From an uncultured Rhodospirillales bacterium (GTDB lineage Bacteria > Pseudomonadota > Alphaproteobacteria > Acetobacterales > Acetobacteraceae): DNA of 10,800 bases. Positions 1 to 6,467 of the stretch are shown piece after piece (position 1 is the first letter of the stretch; every line of letters starts with the position of its first letter). The notes beneath the pieces were generated by a model that was not told the origin of the DNA, searched no databases, and saw only the letters and a program-made list of their open reading frames with translations. Location of the stretch: assembly GCA_903904805.1 (NCBI GenBank), contig CAIVDX010000467.1, forward strand, positions 1-10,800, read 5' to 3'. The translations under genes and the position numbers were made by a program.

Positions 1-682
1 ACTCGCCCAGCTCATACAGCGCGCAGATCTCCGCCTCGTTGGCGAACAGGATATCCACATGGTCCTTCACGAAGGCGCGGAAGCCGTCGCGATGGCGATC
101 CACGCAGAACGCGTCAGACAGCGACAGCGCCACCAGGCGCCCGGCCTTGTGCGCCAGCTCCGCGGCCGAGCGGAAGGCGGCCTGCGCCGCCGGCGGGTCG
201 AACAGATAGCCCTCCAGATAGGTCACCTTCGAATCGGCGATCACCTGATGATCCAGATCCTGCGGCCCGAAGGTCACGCAGGCGCCGAGGAAGGTGTTCA
301 TGGTGCGCTGGCCGTCCGGCGTGACCAGGATCAGGCAGCGCGCGGTCGGCGCCCCCTCGGCCAGCGCCGGGGTGGGGAAATGCACGCCCACCGCGCCGAT
401 ATCGTGGCGGAACACCCCACCGAGCTGGTCGTTCGCCACCTTGCCGAGATAGGCCACCTTGCTGCCCAGCAGGGCCGCCACCGCGCAGCTGTTCGCCACC
501 GACCCGCCCGAGCTCTCCTGCCCGGCCGGCATCGCCGCATAGATCGCATCCGCCGCGGCCGCATCGACCAGCGCCATGCCGCCCTTGCGCATATCGTGAT
601 GCGACAGGAACCGGTCCTCCGTCGGGGCCACCACATCGACAATGGCGTTGCCGATGCCGCACAGATCAAAACGAGCCGTCAT
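1..682 (-). CDS. PfkB-family carbohydrate kinase, adenosine-kinase-like (3' end missing)
   Basis: Probable cytoplasmic ATP-dependent kinase of the ribokinase/PfkB fold; adenosine or a related ribofuranoside is the likely substrate. The 227 codons present begin MTARFDLCGIGNAIVDV, the typical first strand. A glycine-rich substrate-binding segment follows at about residues 58-90 (SSGGSVANS, then LGKVANDQLGG), then TPDGQRTMNTFLGA at about 121-134 and DILFANEAE at about 210-218, all characteristic of the alphaproteobacterial adenosine-kinase-like group. Members are usually about 330 residues, so the C-terminal third, with the DTxGAGD anion-hole and catalytic Asp motif, lies outside the window and cannot be checked. 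The ATG at 680-682 has a GGGAGG ribosome site five bases upstream. It is divergent from the EI24 gene, and its leader contains a 13-bp tandem repeat. The family is clear; the exact substrate is inferred. Confidence 0.9.
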   Translation of the reverse strand, partial: MTARFDLCGIGNAIVDVVAPTEDRFLSHHDMRKGGMALVDAAAADAIYAAMPAGQESSGGSVANSCAVAALLGSKVAYLGKVANDQLGGVFRHDIGAVGVHFPTPALAEGAPTARCLILVTPDGQRTMNTFLGACVTFGPQDLDHQVIADSKVTYLEGYLFDPPAAQAAFRSAAELAHKAGRLVALSLSDAFCVDRHRDGFRAFVKDHVDILFANEAEICALYELGE

Positions 683-696
683 GAAGGCCTCCCAGG

Positions 697-748
697 GCTT
701 GAGCCAGTTGCTTGAGCCAGTTGCTTGCGCCAGTTGCTTGCGCCAGTT
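697..748. repeat. Four tandem copies of a 13-bp unit in a divergent intergenic region
   Basis: The unit on the plus strand is GCTTGAGCCAGTT (copies 1 and 2) or GCTTGCGCCAGTT (copies 3 and 4), joined head to tail without spacers. It starts four bases beyond the ribosome site of the leftward kinase gene and ends about 50 bp before the proposed start of the rightward EI24 gene. Thirteen is not a multiple of three, so it is unlikely to be coding. A change in copy number would alter the leader or the promoter spacing of one or both genes. Confidence 0.9.
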
Positions 749-799
749 GCTGGCTGCGGCGGTAGCATCCACATCAGCCACCCGCAACCCAACCATCGC

Positions 800-1501
800 G
801 TGATTGATTTGCCCCTTCTGCCCCTCGGCCGCGCGCTCGCCCAAAGCGCCGATCCTGAATTCCGCGCCACCTATGGCTGGTCGCTGTTGCTCGCCGCCCT
901 GGGGGTGATCGGCTGCGTCGCCCTCGGCGGCGCCCTGAGCGCGCATTTCCTGACCGGCTGGTGGGCCTCGGCCGGCTGGCTGCTGGCGGCGATCGGCGGC
1001 GCCCTGCTGGCGCTTTACCTCTACGTGCCGGTCGCCGCCGGGATCGCCGGGCTGTTCACCGAACGCGTCGCCGCCGCGGTGGAGGCGCGCTACTATCCGG
1101 GCCTGCCGCCGCCGCACGGCGCCTCCCTCGCCTCCCAGGCCTGGGACGGCATCGCCCTCGGCCTGCTGGTGCTGCTCGCCCAGCTCGGCGGTCTGCTCGG
1201 CAACCTGGTGCTGCCCGGGCTGGGGATCGTGCTGGGCTGGACGGTGAGCGCCTGGGCGCTCGGCCGCGGGCTGTTCGTCACCGCGGCGATGCGCCGGGCC
1301 AGCCGGGCCGACGCGCTGGCCGCCTATCGCGCCCGCTTCTGGCCGGTGATGCTGCTCGGCGGGGTGTTCGTGGCCGCCGCCATGGTGCCGGTGCTGAACC
1401 TGGCGGTGCCGGTGCTCGGCCTCGCCGCGATGGTGCATCTCGGCCACCGCCCAACCGCCGCGCCGCCACCGTCAAGCCAGAAAATCCCTCCATTGCGTTG
1501 A
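800..1501 (+). CDS. EI24-domain (CysZ-like) integral membrane protein
   Basis: Inner-membrane protein of the EI24/CysZ-like family. CysZ is a sulfate permease, but most alphaproteobacterial members have no assigned role. From the GTG at 800 it has 233 residues. Hydrophobic segments lie at about 28-50, 55-78, 120-160 (probably two passes) and 185-215. Family landmarks are the short N-terminal FRATYGW segment, GLFTERVAAAVEARYYPGLPPP after the second helix, and AWDGIALGL and GWTVSAWALGRGLF in the later helices. The start is uncertain: the frame is open back to a TTG at 725 inside the 13-bp repeats, and a TTG also lies at 809. None has a good ribosome site. GTG 800 was chosen because it leaves a sensible N-terminus and keeps the repeats out of the protein. 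The next gene begins 150 bp downstream on the same strand. Confidence 0.8.
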   Translation: MIDLPLLPLGRALAQSADPEFRATYGWSLLLAALGVIGCVALGGALSAHFLTGWWASAGWLLAAIGGALLALYLYVPVAAGIAGLFTERVAAAVEARYYPGLPPPHGASLASQAWDGIALGLLVLLAQLGGLLGNLVLPGLGIVLGWTVSAWALGRGLFVTAAMRRASRADALAAYRARFWPVMLLGGVFVAAAMVPVLNLAVPVLGLAAMVHLGHRPTAAPPPSSQKIPPLR

Positions 1502-1613
1502 ATTTTTGTCATGTGTTTATTCCATCACAGGTCCCACCATGCTAGAACGCTCCTCCGACGTCCCAAACCGCCCCGCTCAGCCGCGGACGGACCGCCGGAG
1601 AGCCCTGCATAAA

Positions 1614-1630
1614 CGCATTCTTTGGATGCG
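1614..1630 (+). promoter_or_regulatory. Small stem-loop in the bactofilin leader
   Basis: CGCATTC and GGATGCG pair over seven positions (one G-U) around a TTT loop. It lies seven bases upstream of the bactofilin ribosome site. It could influence translation, but it is small and may be chance. No convincing promoter hexamers were found in the 150-bp gap that holds it. Confidence 0.25.
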
Positions 1631-1650
1631 CTCGCTTAGGTGGATAACCC

Positions 1651-2364
1651 TTGTTCAAATTCCGCAAGCCTGACGACCAGCCCGCCGCATCCGAGACCAC
1701 GCCCCCCGGGGCGGCACCGGCCGACACCTCCGACCACCCGGTCAACAGCCCGACCGGTCCTGACGCCCGATCCGACACCGCACGACCCGACAACGGATTG
1801 GGCGTGCCGCCCTACCGCCCCGCCACCCCGATGCCCGGAGCGGGCACCGCCTCGCCTGCCGCCTTGAAGGAACCCTCATCCATGTCGCGTCCGCCCTTTC
1901 CGGCCCAGCCGGTCCCCGTTCCCGCCGCACCGACGAGCCCCGGCCTGCTGCCCGGCGCCCGTCCCGGCGCCGCCGCTGCCGCCACCGCCCCGGTTCGCCC
2001 GGCCGCGCGTGAGGTCGCCGAGCGCCGCACCCTGGTGGTCGCCCGCGGCATCTCGGTCGCCGGCGTGATCACCGATGCCGAGCGCGTGGTGGTCGAGGGC
2101 GTGATCGAGGCCGCCACCCTGCGCGCCACCGAAGTCTCCATCGCCCCCGGCGGCGTCTTCAAAGGCGAGGTCGAGGTCGAGGATGCCGAGATCGCCGGCA
2201 CCATCGATGGCACCGTCACCGCGCGCGGCAGCCTGGTCGTGCGCAACACCGGCCGCGTGCTGGGCACCGCCCATTGCCGCCGGCTGCAGGTGGAGGATGG
2301 CGGCCAGATCACCGGCCGCATCGAGATGATCACCGAACCCACCCTGGCCCGCGCCGAGGTCTGA
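1651..2364 (+). CDS. Bactofilin (polymer-forming cytoskeletal protein)
   Basis: Bactofilins self-assemble into filaments under the membrane without nucleotides and recruit cell-wall or envelope enzymes. The 237-residue product has a long Pro/Ala-rich, probably disordered N-terminal tail (about 1-122). One bactofilin domain follows at about 126-226, with the short repeating beta-helix pattern visible in RTLVVARGISVAGVI, VVVEGVIEAA, GGVFKGEVEVEDAEIAGTIDG and GRVLGTAHCRRLQVEDGG. The TTG start at 1651 is preceded by AGGTGG seven bases upstream, and the resulting N-terminus MFKFRKP is typical of the family. An in-frame ATG at 1882 also has a purine-rich AAGGA site, about ten bases upstream, and could give a shorter form without most of the tail. 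The stop overlaps the next ATG by one base, so the two genes are translationally coupled. No M23 peptidase, a frequent bactofilin partner, is nearby. Confidence 0.9.
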   Translation: MFKFRKPDDQPAASETTPPGAAPADTSDHPVNSPTGPDARSDTARPDNGLGVPPYRPATPMPGAGTASPAALKEPSSMSRPPFPAQPVPVPAAPTSPGLLPGARPGAAAAATAPVRPAAREVAERRTLVVARGISVAGVITDAERVVVEGVIEAATLRATEVSIAPGGVFKGEVEVEDAEIAGTIDGTVTARGSLVVRNTGRVLGTAHCRRLQVEDGGQITGRIEMITEPTLARAEV

Positions 2365-3407
2365 TGATGCAGGCCGCGCCCGGCGACGACGTGGCGCGGT
2401 CAGGCGGGCTGGCCGGAGCGGCCGGCGCCGCCTTGCCGCCACCTGTGGTGCCCGACCTCTCGGAGTTCGACCATGATCAGCCGCTCAGCACCCCGCAGGT
2501 GCTGGGCTACGCGCTGCTGATCTGCACGGCGCTGGCAACCTGGCCGTTCGCCCATGATCCGGTGATCACGATTCCCTGGTTGGTGGACGGGCTGTGCGGC
2601 TTCACCATCGGCTGCGCCCTGGCCGGCTTCCTGCTGGACGGCGTGCGGCGCGACCCGCGCTGCTGGCTCTGGACAGTGCCGGCAGTCGGCGCGCTGGCGC
2701 CCTGGTGGGGCATGTCCGGTTTGACGGTCGTCGCCGTCGCCGCCGGCTCGGCGCTGTGGCTGGGCCGACGCGCCTCCGGGCGCTCCTGGCTCGGCCTCGC
2801 CCTGCTCGGCACCATGGCCGGCGCCGGTCTGGCCAGCTGGCAACCGCTGGGCTTCGCCTCCCAGGCCGGCCGCCTCGTTGCCGCCCTCGGCATCGCCATC
2901 GCGCTCGCCGGCCGCATCCGCCAGGCCCTCTCCGCCCGGTCGGACGACACCGCCCGCATCGCCCTGCTCGAATCCGAGCGCGGCACCGATGACGAAACCG
3001 GCCTGCCCGGCCTGCGCCGCTTCCAGCACACGCTCACCGCCGAGTGGCTGCGCGCCCGGCGCGACCTCTCCACCGTCAGCCTGATCCTGGTGGAATTCCC
3101 CGCGGTCGCCTCGGTGCAGCAGGAATTCGCCACCGCCGTCGGCCTCGCCGCCCGCCGCACCAGTGACATCGCCGCCCGGCTCGACCAGCACAGCTACGCG
3201 CTGCTGCTGCCCAACACCTCGCGTGACGGCGCGCTGACCGTGATCACCGCGCTGAAGGCAAACCTGCTGGAACTGGTGGGAGACGTGCCGATCCGGTTGG
3301 GCATCGCCAGCGCGCAGCCGGCTGAGCTGACAGAGCTGCGGCCGGAGGATCTGCTCACCCAGGCGCAGGCCAATCTGGCCAATCCGGCCGCCGCCCCCGC
3401 CACCTAG
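2364..3407 (+). CDS. Polytopic membrane protein with degenerate GGDEF domain
   Basis: The 347-residue product has a Pro/Ala-rich cytoplasmic-looking start (1-40). Five or six hydrophobic segments follow at about 46-62, 71-92, 101-115, 118-134, 142-157 and 168-184. A C-terminal GGDEF-fold domain occupies about 200-340. The fold is shown by ETGLPGLRRF at 211-220, equivalent to the DxxTGLPNRRxF entry of diguanylate cyclases, and by RLDQHSYALLLP, which aligns with RLGGDEFALLLP. The catalytic GGDEF signature is replaced by DQHSY (274-278), so cyclic-di-GMP synthesis is not expected. Nucleotide sensing or a scaffold role is possible. Two consecutive ATGs occur at 2364 and 2367; the first shares its A with the bactofilin stop codon. 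Tight coupling suggests the protein anchors or controls the bactofilin polymer at the membrane, which is an inference. Confidence 0.8.
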   Translation: MMQAAPGDDVARSGGLAGAAGAALPPPVVPDLSEFDHDQPLSTPQVLGYALLICTALATWPFAHDPVITIPWLVDGLCGFTIGCALAGFLLDGVRRDPRCWLWTVPAVGALAPWWGMSGLTVVAVAAGSALWLGRRASGRSWLGLALLGTMAGAGLASWQPLGFASQAGRLVAALGIAIALAGRIRQALSARSDDTARIALLESERGTDDETGLPGLRRFQHTLTAEWLRARRDLSTVSLILVEFPAVASVQQEFATAVGLAARRTSDIAARLDQHSYALLLPNTSRDGALTVITALKANLLELVGDVPIRLGIASAQPAELTELRPEDLLTQAQANLANPAAAPAT

Positions 3408-3471
3408 GTCGGGACCGAGCCGGTTTGAAACGGCGTACACGCTCCAGCTCGCTGGTGCGCCGAACAGCTTG

Positions 3472-3500
3472 ACCGCATCATGTACACACGATGATCCGGT
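3472..3500. terminator. Hairpin between convergent genes, possible bidirectional terminator
   Basis: ACCGCATCAT and ATGATCCGGT form a 10-bp stem with one mismatch around a 9-base loop. It sits in the 168-bp gap between the rightward GGDEF-like gene (stop at 3407) and the leftward PEP-CTERM gene (stop at 3576). There is no T-run on either strand, so it is not a classical intrinsic terminator. Nothing else convincing was seen in this gap. Confidence 0.35.
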
Positions 3501-3575
3501 GTTGCTGTCGCACGCGGCCCGATCAGCTCGCCCCCGATCCGGTCGCCCTCACCAGCCTGACCCCGCTCCCGCGGA

Positions 3576-4139
3576 TCAGCCCCGGCTCGCCGCGCGCCGA
3601 CGCCGCAGCGCAAGCACCGCCAGCACGCTGCCGAACAGGCCCAACGTCGCGGGCTCCGGCACGATCACCGCGCCCCCCGCCGCCCCGGCAAACAGCTTCA
3701 CATTGGCGAACGCCGCCGCCTCGCCGACCTCGGTGAATTCCAGGCTCGCCAGATTCACCCCGGAAAACACCGACACATCGGCGGGACCAAACGACGACGT
3801 CGAGGTCAATGTCACCGATGCGATCTCGGTCGAGGCGCTGTTGAACCCGAGCACGTCAAGCTGATTGCCACGCAGCGTCTGCACATCCAGCCCCTGCAGC
3901 TGGAAGGTGCCGCCCGCGGCGCGGGTGATCACCATGTCAGCGCCACCGCCGACGATGTAGCCATCAAGGCTGGTCGCGTAGTTGCCGCCATAGGAGATGG
4001 AATAGCCGCTCTCGGTGGTCGGGTAGAAGGCGTTGGCGGCTTCCGCCTGGGTCAGGATCGTCGCGGTCTGCGCCATGGCGGGCGCGGCGAGAACACCCGT
4101 CGCCAGAACGGCAGCGATCGGCAGGATGGTCAACTTCAT
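3576..4139 (-). CDS. Secreted PEP-CTERM sorting-domain protein
   Basis: A 187-residue exported protein. A Sec signal peptide spans about 1-23 (MKLTILPIAAVLATGVLAAPAMA, probable cleavage after AMA). A polar, Ser/Thr/Gly-rich middle of probable beta structure follows at about 24-158. The tail is tripartite: the PEP motif at 161-163 (VPEPATLGLFG), a short hydrophobic helix to about 178 and an RRRR cluster at 179-182. This tail is recognised by exosortase (EpsH/XrtA family), which is normally linked to exopolysaccharide production; none is encoded here. The middle domain matches no family I recognise. The ATG at 4137-4139 has a GAGGG site nine bases upstream. Its stop faces the GGDEF-like gene. 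The gene has its own AT-rich upstream region, so it is probably transcribed separately from the glycosyltransferase. Confidence 0.85.
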   Translation of the reverse strand: MKLTILPIAAVLATGVLAAPAMAQTATILTQAEAANAFYPTTESGYSISYGGNYATSLDGYIVGGGADMVITRAAGGTFQLQGLDVQTLRGNQLDVLGFNSASTEIASVTLTSTSSFGPADVSVFSGVNLASLEFTEVGEAAAFANVKLFAGAAGGAVIVPEPATLGLFGSVLAVLALRRRRAASRG

Positions 4140-4191
4140 GGCCCTGGACCCTCAGTGGCCCCATCGAGCCAAAATGAACAGCTGTTGAACG

Positions 4192-4259
4192 ATCGACGAT
4201 AACAGGCCTCCGAGGCAGCCAAAATCGTCGATTTTTGTCAACGGGAAAATATTTTGTTG
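4192..4259 (-). promoter_or_regulatory. AT-rich upstream region of the PEP-CTERM gene with nested inverted repeats
   Basis: An AT-rich island between the glycosyltransferase stop and the PEP-CTERM start. On the minus strand a perfect TTGACA hexamer lies at 4241-4236, but no good -10 hexamer follows at 16-18 bases. Immediately downstream is the palindrome AAAATCGTCGATTTT (4221-4235), and upstream is AAAATATTTT (4246-4255). ATCGACGAT (4192-4200) is inverted as ATCGTCGAT (4224-4232), enclosing GCCTCCGAGGC (4206-4216). AGCCAAAAT occurs at 4167-4175 and again at 4217-4225, exactly 50 bp apart. This looks like an operator-rich promoter; the inverted repeats could instead end the upstream transcript. 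Confidence 0.45.
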
Positions 4260-4284
4260 CTGAAATGGAGGCAGACAGGCGTAG

Positions 4285-5391
4285 TCAGGCCTCGCGCAGC
4301 CGTACCAGGTTCTGCAGGAACAGCTCGGCGCAGGCCCGCCAGGAGAACCGCTCGGCATGCGCCCGGCAAGCCAGCTGATCGCCCGCGAGTGCCGCCAGAC
4401 AGGCCGCGCGCAGATCATCGTCCATCGCGCCGATATGGCCCGCCGGGTTGGCCAGCACATCGCGCGGCCCGGTCACCGGATAGGCCGCCACCGGCGTGCC
4501 GCAGGCCAGCGCCTCCAGCAGCACCAGCCCGAACGTGTCGGTCAGCGAGGGGAACACGAACACATCCGCCGCCGCATAGCTCGCCGCCAGCTCCGCGCCG
4601 AAGCGCGCGCCGGTGAAATGCACGCCCGGATAGGCCTTCTCCAGCCCCGCCCGCTGCGGACCATCGCCCACCACCACCTTGCTGCCAGGCAGGTCCAGCC
4701 TGAGGAACGCCTCGATGTTCTTTTCCACCGCCACCCGGCCGACATAGGCGAAGATCGGCCGCGCCAGACCGGGATACATATCCTTCCCGTCCGCCACATC
4801 CGGGGTGAACGCCGCCAGATCCACCCCGCGCGTCCAGGGCCGCACCTCGCGAAAGCCGCGCCCCTGCAGCTCATTGCCCAGGCTGGCGGTGGCCACCATC
4901 GTGCCGAAGCCGCGATTATGGAACCGCCGCAGCCAGGCATAGAACCAGGAGGCCGGCAGCCCGGTGCGCGCGGCGATGTAATCGGGAAACTTGGTGGCGA
5001 AGCAGGTGGTGAACTGCCAGCCCCGACGGCGCGCCAGCCGCGCCCCGGCGATGCCCAGCGGCCCTTCGGTGGCGATGTGGATGTGATCCGGCGCGAACGC
5101 CTCGATGTCGCGCCGCAACCGCCGGAACGGCTTCAACGCCAGACGAATATCCGGATAGGTCGGGCACGGCACCGTGCGGAACCGGTCCGGCGCGATCACC
5201 TCCACCACATGCCCCATCGCGCGCAGCTCGCGGGTCAGCGTGGCGATGGTGCGCACCACGCCATTCACCTGCGGCATCCAGGCGTCGGAGATGATCGCGA
5301 TGCGCCTGACCTCGCCGGCCGGCAGCGTGCTCTGCGTGCCGCTCGCGTCGATCACCAGCCCGGCGGTGCGGTCCAGCGCGCTGTCAGGCAA
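4285..5391 (-). CDS. GT4 glycosyltransferase, probable diacylglycerol glycosyltransferase (Agt-like)
   Basis: A GT-B-fold retaining glycosyltransferase of family GT4, 368 residues, in the subgroup that includes mannosyltransferase MgtA and sulfoquinovosyltransferase SqdX. The N-terminal domain starts at IAIISDAWMPQVNGVVRT (31-48), with CPTYPDIRLAL (76-86) and the EGPLG loop (109-113). The C-terminal nucleotide-sugar domain has YVGRVAVEKN (216-225), VGDGP (241-245) and the EX7E-type segment in FPSLTDTFGLVLLEALACG (280-298). No membrane helix is evident; such enzymes act at the cytoplasmic membrane face. The TTG start at 5391 overlaps the end of the upstream phosphoesterase by 8 bp. About 30 residues precede the first strand and there is no strong ribosome site, so an internal start is possible. 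The overlap with a PlcP-type gene points to diacylglycerol as acceptor, as for Agt of Agrobacterium. The sugar donor is unknown. Confidence 0.8.
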   Translation of the reverse strand: MPDSALDRTAGLVIDASGTQSTLPAGEVRRIAIISDAWMPQVNGVVRTIATLTRELRAMGHVVEVIAPDRFRTVPCPTYPDIRLALKPFRRLRRDIEAFAPDHIHIATEGPLGIAGARLARRRGWQFTTCFATKFPDYIAARTGLPASWFYAWLRRFHNRGFGTMVATASLGNELQGRGFREVRPWTRGVDLAAFTPDVADGKDMYPGLARPIFAYVGRVAVEKNIEAFLRLDLPGSKVVVGDGPQRAGLEKAYPGVHFTGARFGAELAASYAAADVFVFPSLTDTFGLVLLEALACGTPVAAYPVTGPRDVLANPAGHIGAMDDDLRAACLAALAGDQLACRAHAERFSWRACAELFLQNLVRLREA

Positions 5392-6193
5392 GCTGAAGCT
5401 GGGGGCTGCGGGCGGAGAAGAAGGACAGCCGCTTCACCTCGGTCCAGTCGACCAGCTCCAGCCGGCCATCCGCGTGCTCGACCAGCGCGGTGCAGCTTTC
5501 CACCCAGTCGCCGTCATTGAGATACTGCACGCCGTTCACCATGCGCATCTCGGCATGATGGATGTGCCCGCAGACCACGCCATCGAGCCCGCGCCGCTTC
5601 GCCTCGGCGGCCAGCGCCGTCTCGAACCGGTCGATCGCCTTCACCGCCTCCTTCACCTGGCGCTTCAGCCAGGCCGAGAGCGACCAGTAGGGATAGCCCA
5701 GCCGGCGGCGGATCGCGTTGAAATAGCGGTTCACGCCGAGCGCCACGTTGTAGGCCCAGTCACCCAGCAGCGCGAGGAAGCGGGCATAGCGCACCACGCT
5801 ATCGAACTCGTCGCCATGCATCACCAGCAGCTTGCGGCCATCGGCGGTCACATGCACATCGTCGCGCTTCAGCTCGATGCCGGCGACCTCCAGCCCCATC
5901 GGCATCCAGCTGCGGAACATCTCGTCATGGTTGCCGGGAATATAGACCACCCGTGTGCCCGAGCGCGCCATCTTCAGGATCAGCCGCAGCGCCTCGTCGC
6001 AGCCCTCATCCCAGTACCAGCTCTTGCGAAGCCGCCAGCCATCGATGATGTCGCCCACCAGAAACAGCGTCTCGCACTGGATCGACTGCAGAAAATCCAC
6101 CAGAAAATCAGTGCGCGCCCCCCGTGTGCCCAGGTGCGTGTCGGAGATGAAGACGGTGCGGTAGACCGTCTTGCCCATCATCGGCGCATTCAT
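5384..6193 (-). CDS. plcP: Calcineurin-type metallophosphoesterase, probable phospholipase C PlcP
   Basis: A 269-residue dinuclear-metal phosphoesterase. Metal-binding motifs appear in family order: SDTHLG (D18, H20), GDIIDGW (D48), GNHDE (N88, H89), MHGDEFD (H126) and GHIHH (H210, H212). The segments SWYWDEG (58-64), PYWSLSAWLKRQVK (168-181) and DGDWVESCTAL (227-237) match the alphaproteobacterial group that includes Sinorhizobium PlcP, which hydrolyses phosphatidylcholine and phosphatidylethanolamine to diacylglycerol under phosphate limitation. Such proteins are often annotated as UDP-2,3-diacylglucosamine diphosphatase (LpxH-like), and that lipid A role is the main alternative. The downstream overlap with a GT4 gene favours PlcP. 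No signal peptide or membrane helix is seen. The ATG at 6193 has only a weak AGGCAGGG site nine bases upstream. Divergent from a lipid kinase gene. Confidence 0.75.
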   Translation of the reverse strand: MNAPMMGKTVYRTVFISDTHLGTRGARTDFLVDFLQSIQCETLFLVGDIIDGWRLRKSWYWDEGCDEALRLILKMARSGTRVVYIPGNHDEMFRSWMPMGLEVAGIELKRDDVHVTADGRKLLVMHGDEFDSVVRYARFLALLGDWAYNVALGVNRYFNAIRRRLGYPYWSLSAWLKRQVKEAVKAIDRFETALAAEAKRRGLDGVVCGHIHHAEMRMVNGVQYLNDGDWVESCTALVEHADGRLELVDWTEVKRLSFFSARSPQLQLA

Positions 6194-6307
6194 GTCAGCG
6201 TGCCCTGCCTGCCTGGCCCGCCATCAGCGGTGCCGCGAAGCCACAAGTCCAGTCGGTCGAAATCCACTCGTCGGCGCAGGACATACGACCCGCGCCGCGT
6301 CGCGTCA

Positions 6308-6325
6308 GTGAAACTTCCATGACCA
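6308..6325 (-). promoter_or_regulatory. Weak PhoB-box-like site facing the phosphoesterase gene
   Basis: On the minus strand the sequence reads TGGTCATGGAAGTTTCAC. Against the PhoB box pattern of two CTGTCAY half-sites separated by four bases, each half matches 5 of 7 positions with correct spacing. It lies about 115 bp upstream of the plcP-like start. The match is weak, and no clear -10 element was seen at the expected distance. Confidence 0.25.
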
Positions 6326-6361
6326 GAACCGCCGAGACGATCACTTTTTCGCCGGATATGA

Positions 6362-6390
6362 TTGTCATCCCGCAGACTCGCCACTGTCAT
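6362..6390 (+). promoter_or_regulatory. Paired TGTCAT direct repeats, possible PhoB half-sites
   Basis: TTGTCAT (6362-6368) and CTGTCAT (6384-6390) share TGTCATC and are spaced 22 bp apart, which is two 11-bp steps and thus the PhoB half-site periodicity with the middle site degenerate. They lie in the 274-bp divergent gap between the plcP-like and lipid kinase genes. The rest of the gap shows no gene and no confident promoter hexamers. Confidence 0.35.
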
Positions 6391-6467
6391 CGAATCGCAA
6401 TGGTAGCCCGCTAAGGGAAGCGTTTGCACGCATCTCCTGCGGTGCCGACAAAAGAGGCAAATCCCGG

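Noticed and set aside
1498..1548. Possible promoter (TTGTCA at 1506-1511, TAGAAC at 1543-1548) before the bactofilin gene
   Set aside because: The hexamers are not at 16-18 bp spacing in any pairing I tried, so the match is not convincing.
3411..3440. GCCG...CGGC inverted repeat after the GGDEF-like gene as an intrinsic terminator
   Set aside because: Only four to five pairs with a bulge and no T-run.
4357..5520. Plus-strand open frame of 387 codons opposite the glycosyltransferase
   Set aside because: His/Arg/Pro-rich antisense translation typical of GC-rich shadows. The minus strand carries clear GT4 motifs over the same span.
6190..6429. Minus-strand 79-codon frame upstream of the phosphoesterase
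   Set aside because: No recognisable domain, low-complexity polar composition, no ribosome site. It overlaps the phosphoesterase start and the putative regulatory region.
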